DNA from: Nicoliella spurrieriana
Lineage (GTDB): Bacteria > Bacillota > Bacilli > Lactobacillales > Lactobacillaceae
Direction of reading: 5' to 3'
DNA: 64,000 nucleotides
Assembly (NCBI RefSeq): GCF_023380205.1
Contig: NZ_CP093361.1
Span: 1,454,172 to 1,518,171, forward strand
Both the position numbers and the translations under genes were made by a program. The notes below the pieces were generated by a model. It ran no database searches. It saw only the letters and a list, made by a program, of their open reading frames with translations, and was not told the origin of the DNA. Shown piece by piece: positions 18,173-26,137 of this stretch. How positions within the stretch are numbered: position 1 is the stretch's first letter; every line of letters begins with the position of its first letter.

Positions 18173-18529
18173 TTATGCTAAAGCTTTCTTAGCAGCTTCT
18201 GCAAATGCCTTAAATGCATCTGCATCGTTAACAGCTAAATCAGCTAACATTTTACGGTTAACTTCGATATTAGCTAACTTCAAACCGTGCATCAATTTGC
18301 TGTAACTTAAACCATTGATTCTAGAAGCAGCATTGATCCGTGCGATCCAAAGCTTTCTGAAGTTGATTTTGTTGTTACGACGGTCACGGAATGCATAAGT
18401 ACGTGACTTCATCACTTGGTCTTTAGCAGTCTTGAATAAACGGCTCTTTCCACCGCGGTATCCCTTGGCTGCTTTTAGCATGCGCTTACGACGTGCATGT
18501 GTAACGGTTCCACCTTTAACTCGTGGCAT
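18173..18529 (-). CDS. rplT: Ribosomal protein bL20
   Basis: A 118-residue 50S assembly protein with the basic N-terminal extension [19 protein letters not shown] and the globular C-terminal half [12 protein letters not shown]-type segment (here [19 protein letters not shown]). bL20 is also the repressor of this operon in B. subtilis, acting on the infC leader. It follows rpmI by 36 bases. Confidence 0.98.
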   Translation of the reverse strand: MPRVKGGTVTHARRKRMLKAAKGYRGGKSRLFKTAKDQVMKSRTYAFRDRRNNKINFRKLWIARINAASRINGLSYSKLMHGLKLANIEVNRKMLADLAVNDADAFKAFAEAAKKALA

Positions 18530-18565
18530 ATTAAATTCCTCCTAAATAATGATGCTTAGATTAAA

Positions 18566-18757
18566 TTACTTTAATAACTTAAGGTACTTCTTAGTGTTAG
18601 TAGCTGATACTACATGAGTCCCACGTAAGTGACGACGTTGCTTCTTAGTCTTACCGTGGAAACGGTGACTAGTAAAAGCATGGGCACTCTTTAAACCACC
18701 CTTAGCAGTCTTTTTGAAACGCTTTGCTACGGCGCGGTTAGTTTTGATCTTAGGCAT
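18566..18757 (-). CDS. rpmI: Ribosomal protein bL35
   Basis: A 63-residue basic 50S protein with the family start [17 protein letters not shown] and the core [17 protein letters not shown]. The ATG at 18757 has an AGGAGG-type site. It lies between infC and rplT in the standard order. Confidence 0.97.
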   Translation of the reverse strand: MPKIKTNRAVAKRFKKTAKGGLKSAHAFTSHRFHGKTKKQRRHLRGTHVVSATNTKKYLKLLK

Positions 18758-18802
18758 TATGAATATCCTCCTTCAAAATATAGTCATAATTATAATTAAT
18801 AA

Positions 18803-19330
18803 TTATTTCTTTTCATTGTCACTTGGGGAAAGCATTAAGAACATGCTCCGCCCTTCCATCTTAGCTCTTTGGGTAACGACTGCAACGTCCTTGGTAGCAT
18901 CAGCCATTTGGTTCAAGACCTTCCGACCGATTTCCTTATGGGTAATTGCACGGCCCTTAAACCGGATTGAAACCCGGACCTTAGCACCCTTGCTTAAGAA
19001 TGTTTGAACTCGCTTTAACTTAGTATTAAAGTCATTGGTATCAATCGTAGGACTTAACCGAATTTCCTTAACACTAACCGTCTTTTGACTTTGCCGAGAC
19101 TTACGAGCCTTTTTTTGTTGTTCGAAACGGTATTTTCCGTAATCGAGAATTTTAGCAACTGGTGGTTTTGCCTTAGGCGCAACTAAAACCAAATCCAAAT
19201 TAGCATCTTCTGCTAATTGAAGTGCTTCGGCCTTAGTCTTTACCCCCAACTGTTCGCCCTTATCGTCAATTAAACGGACGTCACGGGAACGAATCCCATC
19301 ATTGACAATCATATCGTTTGCTATGGTAAT
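18803..19330 (-). CDS. infC: Translation initiation factor IF-3
   Basis: IF-3 binds the 30S subunit and checks the start codon. Two domains are joined by a basic linker: N-domain (about 1-80, NDGIRSRDVRLIDDKGEQLGV) and C-domain (about 90-170, SVKEIRLSPTIDTNDF and MEGRSMFLMLSP). By family alignment the protein begins with the residues xTIAND, which places the start at ATT (19328-19330), 3 bases after GGAGG, or at ATA (19322-19324), 9 bases after it. Either is a non-canonical codon, as expected for an autoregulated infC. The first in-frame ATG (19312) would cut the conserved N-terminus. Confidence 0.93.
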   Translation of the reverse strand: MTIANDMIVNDGIRSRDVRLIDDKGEQLGVKTKAEALQLAEDANLDLVLVAPKAKPPVAKILDYGKYRFEQQKKARKSRQSQKTVSVKEIRLSPTIDTNDFNTKLKRVQTFLSKGAKVRVSIRFKGRAITHKEIGRKVLNQMADATKDVAVVTQRAKMEGRSMFLMLSPSDNEKK

Positions 19331-19348
19331 CCACCTCCAAGTATTTTC

Positions 19349-19478
19349 AAAAAGCAGAAAAAGCGGGCGCACGAAGGCACCCGCTTTTTAATTCGACATC
19401 AATCGAATCTTTACCGTACATTTGCCCAGCGACTTAGGTCCCTAAGGCGAGAAGCGGGATGCTTCTGCTTTTTATCTG
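19349..19478 (-). promoter_or_regulatory. infC leader with attenuator (L20-leader-like)
   Basis: The leader between the infC promoter and its ribosome binding site contains a terminator: arm AAAAAGCGGGTGC (19377-19389) pairs with GCGCCCGCTTTTT (19358-19370). Upstream, GCATCCCGCTT (19452-19462) can pair instead with AAGCGGGTGC of the terminator arm, and AAAAAGCAG (19465-19473) is an exact complement of CTGCTTTTT (19349-19357). The alternative pairings fit a switch. In B. subtilis the same operon is attenuated by L20; the L20 role here is inference. Confidence 0.8.
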
Positions 19479-19484
19479 TAAATA

Positions 19485-19513
19485 ACTATACCAGAATTTT
19501 CCTAGTTCGTCAA
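19485..19513 (-). promoter_or_regulatory. Promoter of infC-rpmI-rplT
   Basis: TTGACG (19508-19513) and TATAGT (19485-19490) are 17 bases apart on the minus strand, with TGG just before the -10. The element lies directly after the thrS stop codon. Confidence 0.8.
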
Positions 19514-19520
19514 GGCAGAA

Positions 19521-21467
19521 CTAATCAGCTTCTCTGGAGTAGTTAGCAATGTCAGCCTTGATTTGATCCGTAAATGCTTCAAATGATTCACTATTACTAT
19601 CATCTTGGCCGTAACGACGAACTGAAACGTTATTGTTCTTAACTTCTTCATCACCAACCACAAGCGTGTATGGAATCTTATGGGTTTGGGCATCCCGAAT
19701 CAAGTAGCCCATCTTTTCAGCCCGTTCGTCCACTTCTGAACGAATTCCAGCTGCTTTAAGTTGTTCGTTTAACTTGCGAGCGTAGTCGCCGTGCTTTTCT
19801 TCGCTAACTGGGATAATCTTAACTTGCTTTGGTGCCAACCAAGTTGGGAAAGCTCCCTTGTATTGTTCGATCAAGTAGGCAACGAACCGTTCCATCGTTG
19901 AAACTAAGCCCCGGTGAATCATAACTGGTCTGTGTTCCTTACCATCTTCACCAACGTAGTGTAGGTCAAAACGTTCTGGTAACATGAAGTCCAATTGAAT
20001 CGTGGATAGCGTTTCTTCATTTCCAAGGGCCGTGTAAGTTTGGACATCCAACTTAGGACCGTAGAATGCGGCTTCCCCTTCAGCTTCAACGTAGTCCAAG
20101 CCTAATTCATCCATGGCACCCTTCAACATGGATTGTGACTTGTTCCACATTTCGTCATTTGCAAAGTACTTTTCAGTATTCTTTGGATCACGATAACTTA
20201 ATCTAAAGTGGTATTCCTTGATGTCGAAGTCGTTGTAAACATCCATCATCAAGTGCAAGATCTTCTTGAATTCTTCTTGAATTTGGTCGGGAGCAACGAA
20301 CGTGTGCCCGTCATTTAAGGTCATTTCACGAACCCGTTGTAACCCACTTAACGCCCCTGATTTTTCGAATCGGTGCATCATCCCAAGTTCTGCGACCCGC
20401 ATTGGAAGGTCTCTGTATGAACGGATATGGTGGTTGTAAATTTGGATATGACTAGGACAGTTCATTGGCCGTAATTCAAGCTCTTCACCGTCACCCATGT
20501 CCATTGGTGGGAACATGTCTTCCCGGTAGTGAGCCCAGTGCCCAGAAGTCTTGTAAACGTCTAGGTTCATTAAGACCGGTGTAACCACGTGTTGATAACC
20601 GTTGTTAACTTCCTTGTCGATAATGTAGCGTTCAATCACGCGGCGAACGGTAGCCCCATTTGGCATCCAGTAAGCTAATCCAGCCCCGACCTTAGGATCA
20701 ACGAAGAAGAGGTCTAATTGGTTTCCGATCACCCGGTGGTCACGTTCACGAGCTTCTTGGCGCTTCTTTAAGTCGGCTTCTAAGTCGTCCTTCTTAAAGA
20801 AGGCAGTGGCGTAAATTCTTTGGAGCATTGGGTTAGAGGACTTACCTTCCCAATAAGCTCCGGCAACTGAGAGGAGCTTGAAGAACTTAAGTGGTTTCGC
20901 ATCTGGTAACACAACGCCTTCACCTAAGCTTAAGTAGTCACCAATTTGATAGAAGACCACTTGATCGTCCTTAGCAAACTTACGGACTAAAACTGCTTGG
21001 TAAGGATCGCCATCAACTTGCTTTAAGGCATCTTCAAGGGAGAGGACCTTGCGTTCTAACTTAACGTCTGATTTAACCAATTGATTCATTTTATCAGCTA
21101 AGCCGTCTAATTCATCGGCACTAACTTGGCGGTCTTGCTTATCAGTATCCACAAAGAAGCCATCTTCATCGGATGCACTTTCACCAAAGCGAATGTCCAT
21201 GAATGAATCAGCTAATACGGCCTTTAATAATTGAGCCGCAGTGGCCCGTAGCACGGTCAAGCCTTCTGCATCGTCCTTAGTTAAAATTTCAATTTTACCA
21301 CCCTTTTGAAGTGGGGTTGTCAATCCAAATGTTTGACCGTCAACCTTACCTGCAACTGACTTCTTTGCAAGACTAATTGAGATTGACTTTGCGATATCTT
21401 CCGTCGTAACTCCAGCGGCGAATTCCTTTACACTTCCGTCTGGAAATTCAAATGAGAGTTGAGCCAT
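19521..21467 (-). CDS. thrS: Threonyl-tRNA synthetase
   Basis: Class IIa synthetase of 648 residues. Domains: TGS (about 1-62), second additional/editing domain (about 65-230), catalytic core (about 270-540) and anticodon-binding domain (about 545-645). Zinc and substrate ligands are seen as Cys in [12 protein letters not shown], His in LNDGHTFV and His in [16 protein letters not shown]. Editing-domain HxxxH motifs are not evident by eye: the corresponding sequence reads [12 protein letters not shown], so the editing site may be degenerate. The ATG at 21467 has an AAGGGGA site. Confidence 0.97.
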   Translation of the reverse strand: MAQLSFEFPDGSVKEFAAGVTTEDIAKSISISLAKKSVAGKVDGQTFGLTTPLQKGGKIEILTKDDAEGLTVLRATAAQLLKAVLADSFMDIRFGESASDEDGFFVDTDKQDRQVSADELDGLADKMNQLVKSDVKLERKVLSLEDALKQVDGDPYQAVLVRKFAKDDQVVFYQIGDYLSLGEGVVLPDAKPLKFFKLLSVAGAYWEGKSSNPMLQRIYATAFFKKDDLEADLKKRQEARERDHRVIGNQLDLFFVDPKVGAGLAYWMPNGATVRRVIERYIIDKEVNNGYQHVVTPVLMNLDVYKTSGHWAHYREDMFPPMDMGDGEELELRPMNCPSHIQIYNHHIRSYRDLPMRVAELGMMHRFEKSGALSGLQRVREMTLNDGHTFVAPDQIQEEFKKILHLMMDVYNDFDIKEYHFRLSYRDPKNTEKYFANDEMWNKSQSMLKGAMDELGLDYVEAEGEAAFYGPKLDVQTYTALGNEETLSTIQLDFMLPERFDLHYVGEDGKEHRPVMIHRGLVSTMERFVAYLIEQYKGAFPTWLAPKQVKIIPVSEEKHGDYARKLNEQLKAAGIRSEVDERAEKMGYLIRDAQTHKIPYTLVVGDEEVKNNNVSVRRYGQDDSNSESFEAFTDQIKADIANYSREAD

Positions 21468-21507
21468 AATTATGATCCCCTTTAAAATTATTATCCCTAC
21501 TAGACTA

Positions 21508-21770
21508 AAAAACGCCCCATGTGTGCATATGTATAATCAGCACACATGGGACGTCGTAGCGCGGTTCCACCCACTTATTCACAGTTAAAAGACTGTGAAC
21601 CCTTAATTTGGTATCTAACGTTAACCAAACGACCCGTCATTTCCAACGGGCAGTCAAATGAAGTGGTAATTTCCGGATGAATTAACGGACCTTCCAGTCA
21701 ATGGCCCGCTTCCCTAATAAATTCAGCACCGCAAATCGTGTCTTCAAACACTTTTAGCTAGTAAGGATTT
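21508..21770 (-). promoter_or_regulatory. T-box leader of thrS (Thr)
   Basis: The 385-base gap between dnaI and thrS holds a T-box on the minus strand. The consensus AGTGGGTGGAACCGCG is at 21560-21575. A strong terminator follows, with TCCCATGTGTGC paired to GCACACATGGG and a T run (21508-21553). In stem I, ACC (21665-21667) followed by A is the likely specifier codon and fits threonine. No separate dnaI terminator is apparent upstream. Confidence 0.9.
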
Positions 21771-21852
21771 TCAATTATCATTAAACTATCATTTAGCACT
21801 AATGTCAAGTTAAACGTCCACGACTAATCATTCTAATTAGGAATCCCATTCA

Positions 21853-22803
21853 CTAATCGCTCAGTCGCAGATTTTCACCCTCCATCCGATACTCCTTAGC
21901 CAAAAAGCGGATCCGTTGCATAATTCGACCGGCCCGTAATCCGTTTCGATCATTCTTCTTATCGTATGGTAAGTGGTTCTTTTCTAAATCATCCATTGAT
22001 AGGTTCGAAGAAAAGAAGGTCGGTAATTCATTTTGCATTCGGTATTCCAAAATAACGCCCAGGACTTCGTCACGAATCCAATTTGAAATTACATCAGCGC
22101 CGATATCATCGAGCATTAAAACTTGCGCCCGCTTAACGGCGTCTAACTTATTCGCGTTGGTATTATCAGCAATCGAATTTTTCATTTCAACTGCAAAGCT
22201 TGGAAAATGAACCATCGTGGTGGAAACCCCCCGTTCGGCGAGCTCATTTGCAATCGCCCCCAACATAAAGGTCTTCCCAATCCCAAACGAACCGTATAAA
22301 TACATCCCCCGTACGAATTGGTGGGGGTGTTTGGTATATTGATTCACAAACGTCACTGCGGCATTAAAAACCACCATCCGACTTTTTTGTTTTTCAACCT
22401 TAATATCAGAAAATGAAGCAGACCGGGCCTGCTTAGGAATCGAAATTGATTTAATGCGATCCTTTAGGGCCTTTGATTTTTGCTTTTCAATTGTTTCCAT
22501 GGTGGGTGAGTAGCTAATATCAATCAAATGCCCATTGAACACCAATTCTGGTTGATACCCCGGAATCAAACGATGCTTACCGGCATTCGCATTGTGCTTT
22601 TGTTGCACAAATTCATAGATTCGCGCGGCTGAATGGCGAACGGCGTCGTTATCAATATGGTGCTTTTTAATGAATGCCTGGACATCTGGATCCTTAAAGG
22701 CTTGATTCATTAATTGACGGTACTGTTCATCAAAGCCAGTCTTATTTTTGATTGCCGCTTGCAGTTCACTTTGTAAGTCCTTAATCGTGATTCCCCCCAT
22801 CAT
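21853..22803 (-). CDS. dnaI: Primosomal protein DnaI (helicase loader)
   Basis: Loads the replicative helicase with DnaB and DnaD. The C-terminal AAA+ domain (about 145-316) has Walker A GSFGIGKT (171-178) and Walker B VLMLDDIGAD. The N-terminal domain (1-100) is the helicase-binding part, with the conserved GYQPELVFNGHLIDISYSP. The protein has no cysteine at all, so the Cys-based zinc site described for the N-domain of B. subtilis DnaI is absent. The ATG overlaps the dnaB stop (ATGA). Confidence 0.93.
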   Translation of the reverse strand: MMGGITIKDLQSELQAAIKNKTGFDEQYRQLMNQAFKDPDVQAFIKKHHIDNDAVRHSAARIYEFVQQKHNANAGKHRLIPGYQPELVFNGHLIDISYSPTMETIEKQKSKALKDRIKSISIPKQARSASFSDIKVEKQKSRMVVFNAAVTFVNQYTKHPHQFVRGMYLYGSFGIGKTFMLGAIANELAERGVSTTMVHFPSFAVEMKNSIADNTNANKLDAVKRAQVLMLDDIGADVISNWIRDEVLGVILEYRMQNELPTFFSSNLSMDDLEKNHLPYDKKNDRNGLRAGRIMQRIRFLAKEYRMEGENLRLSD

Positions 22804-24188
22804 TTATTATTGTTAAAGTCCTTCAATAACTGTTCCATCTTCCGTTGTTCTTCGTCGGTAATTTCTTCATCCTTAGGTTGGTAATCCTTCTTCATCCAAT
22901 CTGGCTCAAAGTGATTTACCGGCTGTTGGTTTCGGTAATAACTCCGCTTAGGTTTCGCATCCCCAGCTGATTGCTTTTGATTATACTCTTTAATCGCCCG
23001 CATGGCATCGACAGCAGACCGGACGTGATAATTTTGAATCCAATCGTTAGCCACGTAATTAAACAGTTGTTTTGGAATCTGGGGATTATCCCGATCAATT
23101 AGGACGTGGTAAATTAGCATGTTCAAAGCCCCGTCGGTCATCACGTGTCGATCAAGCATCTCTTCGATCAAGTGGTTCTCAGAACCAGTCGGAAAGCCAT
23201 TATGCGCATGCTTTAACTTGGCTAAAAAAGTGGCAGGTGGATAGTATTCAGCCCCCTTGATCAGTGAACGTTCCTGTGCATTAAATTCACCGGATTTAGG
23301 CTGGGCATCTGCAGCCGGCGTTTGATTGGAATCAGGAGCTGGCGTTTGCACCGGGGCCTCATACATCCGACTGACCAAGATTTTTAATTTAGTGGGGTCA
23401 AATACGTTGTTGCGAACGTTGGTTGCCCGCACGATCAATTTGGCAATTGAGACTTCATCAATCCCATACATGCGGTGTTCATTAACAATTAGTTGGTAGT
23501 ACTTTTTGACCTGATCAATGTGAACATACGACTTTGCCAGGCAGTCCAAGACTAAGTTAAAGTCAAAGTCCTTTGCATCCACCTGGAAATCATCTTTCGC
23601 ATGGGCATCATTCACCGGGGTCTGCAAAGCATAATCGCGCTTTAAATTCCCAATCGTCTGGGGTTGATCAGTAATTTGATCAGCATCGATTTGAAATGAA
23701 TCCAAGAAATTCTGGGTAATTTCCTCGGCACTCCCAGCTTGAAACGGCTTGATCAACAATCGGTTGGCCAAGCGCTGGTACATGGACTCCCCGATGTTTT
23801 CCAATAGTGCTAAGCTCAAAAGATCATCGTTAAAAAACTGCCGGTCAGTCAGGGGCGGCACTAATTGATAAATAATCACCGGACTGGAGTCGGTTTGTTG
23901 GACGAACGTTCTTAATAACCCCGCCCCCTCTAATTTAATCCGGCATTCCTTAAACCTACGAAAGTCAATTTGTAAAAATGCAAACACATCGGAATGGGAA
24001 CGTTGCTGATATTCCTCACGCCGTTCATCACTATATCGCCAAAGTAAGCGGATCAATGCCGTCGCAACACTGCCGATAACGGGTTGATACAATAAATCGA
24101 TTGCCTCGCTTGCTAGGTCGGATAACCGTTCATTTTTAACAACAATGAACCCCGTTTGGGGGTCGTTTTGCGCTAGTTGATTACTCAT
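22800..24188 (-). CDS. dnaB: Replication initiation/membrane attachment protein DnaB
   Basis: A 462-residue protein of the Firmicutes DnaB/DnaD primosome family, not the helicase. The N-terminal winged-helix region (about 1-150) begins with the family segment NERLSDLASEAIDLLYQPVIG. The DDBH2 domain lies near 320-420 (TFLAKLKHAHNGFPTGSENH to NYHVRSAVDAMR). The C-terminus is charged (DEEITDEEQRKMEQLLKDF). The start ATG overlaps the nrdR stop (TAATG). Confidence 0.93.
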   Translation of the reverse strand: MSNQLAQNDPQTGFIVVKNERLSDLASEAIDLLYQPVIGSVATALIRLLWRYSDERREEYQQRSHSDVFAFLQIDFRRFKECRIKLEGAGLLRTFVQQTDSSPVIIYQLVPPLTDRQFFNDDLLSLALLENIGESMYQRLANRLLIKPFQAGSAEEITQNFLDSFQIDADQITDQPQTIGNLKRDYALQTPVNDAHAKDDFQVDAKDFDFNLVLDCLAKSYVHIDQVKKYYQLIVNEHRMYGIDEVSIAKLIVRATNVRNNVFDPTKLKILVSRMYEAPVQTPAPDSNQTPAADAQPKSGEFNAQERSLIKGAEYYPPATFLAKLKHAHNGFPTGSENHLIEEMLDRHVMTDGALNMLIYHVLIDRDNPQIPKQLFNYVANDWIQNYHVRSAVDAMRAIKEYNQKQSAGDAKPKRSYYRNQQPVNHFEPDWMKKDYQPKDEEITDEEQRKMEQLLKDFNNNK

Positions 24189-24673
24189 TATTTACCATTA
24201 TCCTTTGATTCTTTGTCACGATCACGGTTCATGACTTCCTTCATCTCGTTATAAAACACGGTCATATCCTTGAACTGGCGGTAAACGCTTGCAAAGCGAA
24301 TGTAAGCAATCTCATCAACGTTGGCTAGTTCCTTCATCACGTATTCACCAATCAATTGACTAGCGACTTCGGTGTCACCAGTCGCTCTGACTTTCGCTTC
24401 AACATCATCAACGATCTTCGCCATTTTATCTGATGAGACCGGTCGCTTTTCAGCAGATCGAATGATTCCGCGCAACACCTTATCGCGATTGAACTCTTCA
24501 CGATTACCGTTGTGCTTGATTACCAATAATGGTGCGGTCTCGACGCGTTCAAAAGTGGTATAACGATACCCACAGTTTTCACATTCTCGCCGCCTTCTGA
24601 TGACGGTGCCATCATTCGTCGGCCTAGAATCAATTACCCGCGAACTATTTTTATGACAATGGGGACATTTCAT
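24188..24673 (-). CDS. nrdR: Transcriptional repressor NrdR
   Basis: NrdR represses ribonucleotide reductase genes in response to (d)ATP. The zinc ribbon has CPHC (3-6) and CENC (31-34), then the ATP-cone (about 50-140) with VIKHNGNREEFNRDKVLRGI. Its 161 residues are typical. The start is the ATG at 24673, giving MKCPHC, with GAGGTGA upstream; an in-frame GTG three codons earlier lies inside that site. Confidence 0.96.
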   Translation of the reverse strand: MKCPHCHKNSSRVIDSRPTNDGTVIRRRRECENCGYRYTTFERVETAPLLVIKHNGNREEFNRDKVLRGIIRSAEKRPVSSDKMAKIVDDVEAKVRATGDTEVASQLIGEYVMKELANVDEIAYIRFASVYRQFKDMTVFYNEMKEVMNRDRDKESKDNGK

Positions 24674-24694
24674 TTTGCTCACCTCGCCGTTCGT

Positions 24695-25285
24695 TTATCG
24701 TAAGTTATCCAGTAATTTTATCACTTGTTGCTTCGTTTGACCAATCGAACCCGAATTATTAATCGTAACGTTAGCTAACTGTTGTTTAATCGATTGACTC
24801 CATTGCTTTCCGATCAATTGGACCGCCCTAGCCGTACTAACGTGGTCGCGGGCGGTGATCCGTGCGACCTGCTCCACCGAATCACAGGTGACCATCACCA
24901 CTAAGTCGGTATAACTAGCATACCCCGCTTCAAAGAGCAGCGGTGCATCTAACACCACGAGTGGGGTTTGTTGAGCACTTAACTCGTTGATCCGTTTTAA
25001 AATGGCGTGTCGAATGTATGGATCCAATAGCCGATTCAGCTGCATTAGCTTAGCATGATCAGCAAAGACGATTTGGCCGAGGCGCTTGCGGTCGATGGCA
25101 TCCTCACCGGCGACCGTGGGGCCAAATGCATCCACAATTGCTAAATAGCAATCAGTGCCATGACGTTGCAACTGATGAACGATTCGATCGGCATCGATGA
25201 TGGGCACCCCGCAAGCTTTAAACTGTTTACTTACGGTCGATTTCCCGGTCCCGATGCTGCCGGTCAAACCAATCAGCTTAGTCAT
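24695..25285 (-). CDS. coaE: Dephospho-CoA kinase
   Basis: Catalyses the last step of coenzyme A synthesis. P-loop GLTGSIGTGKSTVS is at residues 6-19 and the CoA-site segment is VPIIDADRIVHQL. DAPLLFEAG contains the lid/Walker B-like Asp. At 196 residues the length is normal. The ATG overlaps the mutM 3' end by 8 bases. Confidence 0.96.
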   Translation of the reverse strand: MTKLIGLTGSIGTGKSTVSKQFKACGVPIIDADRIVHQLQRHGTDCYLAIVDAFGPTVAGEDAIDRKRLGQIVFADHAKLMQLNRLLDPYIRHAILKRINELSAQQTPLVVLDAPLLFEAGYASYTDLVVMVTCDSVEQVARITARDHVSTARAVQLIGKQWSQSIKQQLANVTINNSGSIGQTKQQVIKLLDNLR

Positions 25286-26117
25286 CTACGCCCACAACTC
25301 TTTGACAGTTCGGACAAAAACTAGTTCCCCGTTGGGCCACCTTGATTTTTTCAATTGGCGTCCCGCAACGTTCGCAGGGTTGGCCCTTCTTGCCGTATAC
25401 GTGGAGCTGACTTTGGAATTCACCGGCTTCGCCAAAGGCATTGGAATAAGAATGAACCGTAGTCCCATGCCCCTTGATGGCCAGTGCAATTTCATCGATG
25501 ATGTTGCGGCGCAACACCTTAATCTGATCATCTGAAATTAAGTTCGTGGGTTGTTCTGGATGAATCTTACTCATCCAAAGCACTTCATCGGTATAAATGT
25601 TACCAAGTCCTGCAATGTGGTCTTGGTTCAATAGAAATGGCTTAATTTTACCGCGGCTCTTGTTCATGATCGACTTCATGTAGTCGAACGTTAAATCGGT
25701 TTCCGTTGGTTCCGGACCGATCGTCCCGATTCCAGACAAGGTGTGTTCATCCCCATTTTTAATCAGATACATCCGACCGAATTTACGGCTATCATTGTAA
25801 CGGAGTTCGCGTCCATCGGTTAGGTGCATGATGATGTGGGTGTGTTTGTCTGGTTTTTCACCATCCGTTTCGACATCGTACTTTCCTTCCATTCGAAGGT
25901 GGGAAACAACGGTGTGGCCGTTATTTAATCTGAATAACAGGTACTTCCCACGTCGATCAATTTGGTTGATCGTACTACCGCTCAAACAATCAATAAACGT
26001 TTGGGCATCCACATTCAGCATCTTAGGATAAATTACATCGACGCTTTTAATCTGGGCCCCCTTAACTAACTGGGTCAGTCCTCTGCGGACGGTTTCAACT
26101 TCTGGTAATTCTGGCAT
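25278..26117 (-). CDS. mutM: Formamidopyrimidine-DNA glycosylase
   Basis: Removes 8-oxoguanine and other oxidised purines and cleaves the abasic site. The N-terminus MPELPEVETVRRGL carries the catalytic Pro2 and Glu3. The helix-two-turn-helix includes GLGNIYTDEVLW. The C-terminal zinc finger has CERC and CPNC with the conserved Arg in AQRGTSFC. Its 279 residues match the family. It is between polA and coaE. Confidence 0.97.
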   Translation of the reverse strand: MPELPEVETVRRGLTQLVKGAQIKSVDVIYPKMLNVDAQTFIDCLSGSTINQIDRRGKYLLFRLNNGHTVVSHLRMEGKYDVETDGEKPDKHTHIIMHLTDGRELRYNDSRKFGRMYLIKNGDEHTLSGIGTIGPEPTETDLTFDYMKSIMNKSRGKIKPFLLNQDHIAGLGNIYTDEVLWMSKIHPEQPTNLISDDQIKVLRRNIIDEIALAIKGHGTTVHSYSNAFGEAGEFQSQLHVYGKKGQPCERCGTPIEKIKVAQRGTSFCPNCQRVVGVDD

Positions 26118-26137
26118 TTAATTCAACCTCTCTTTAT

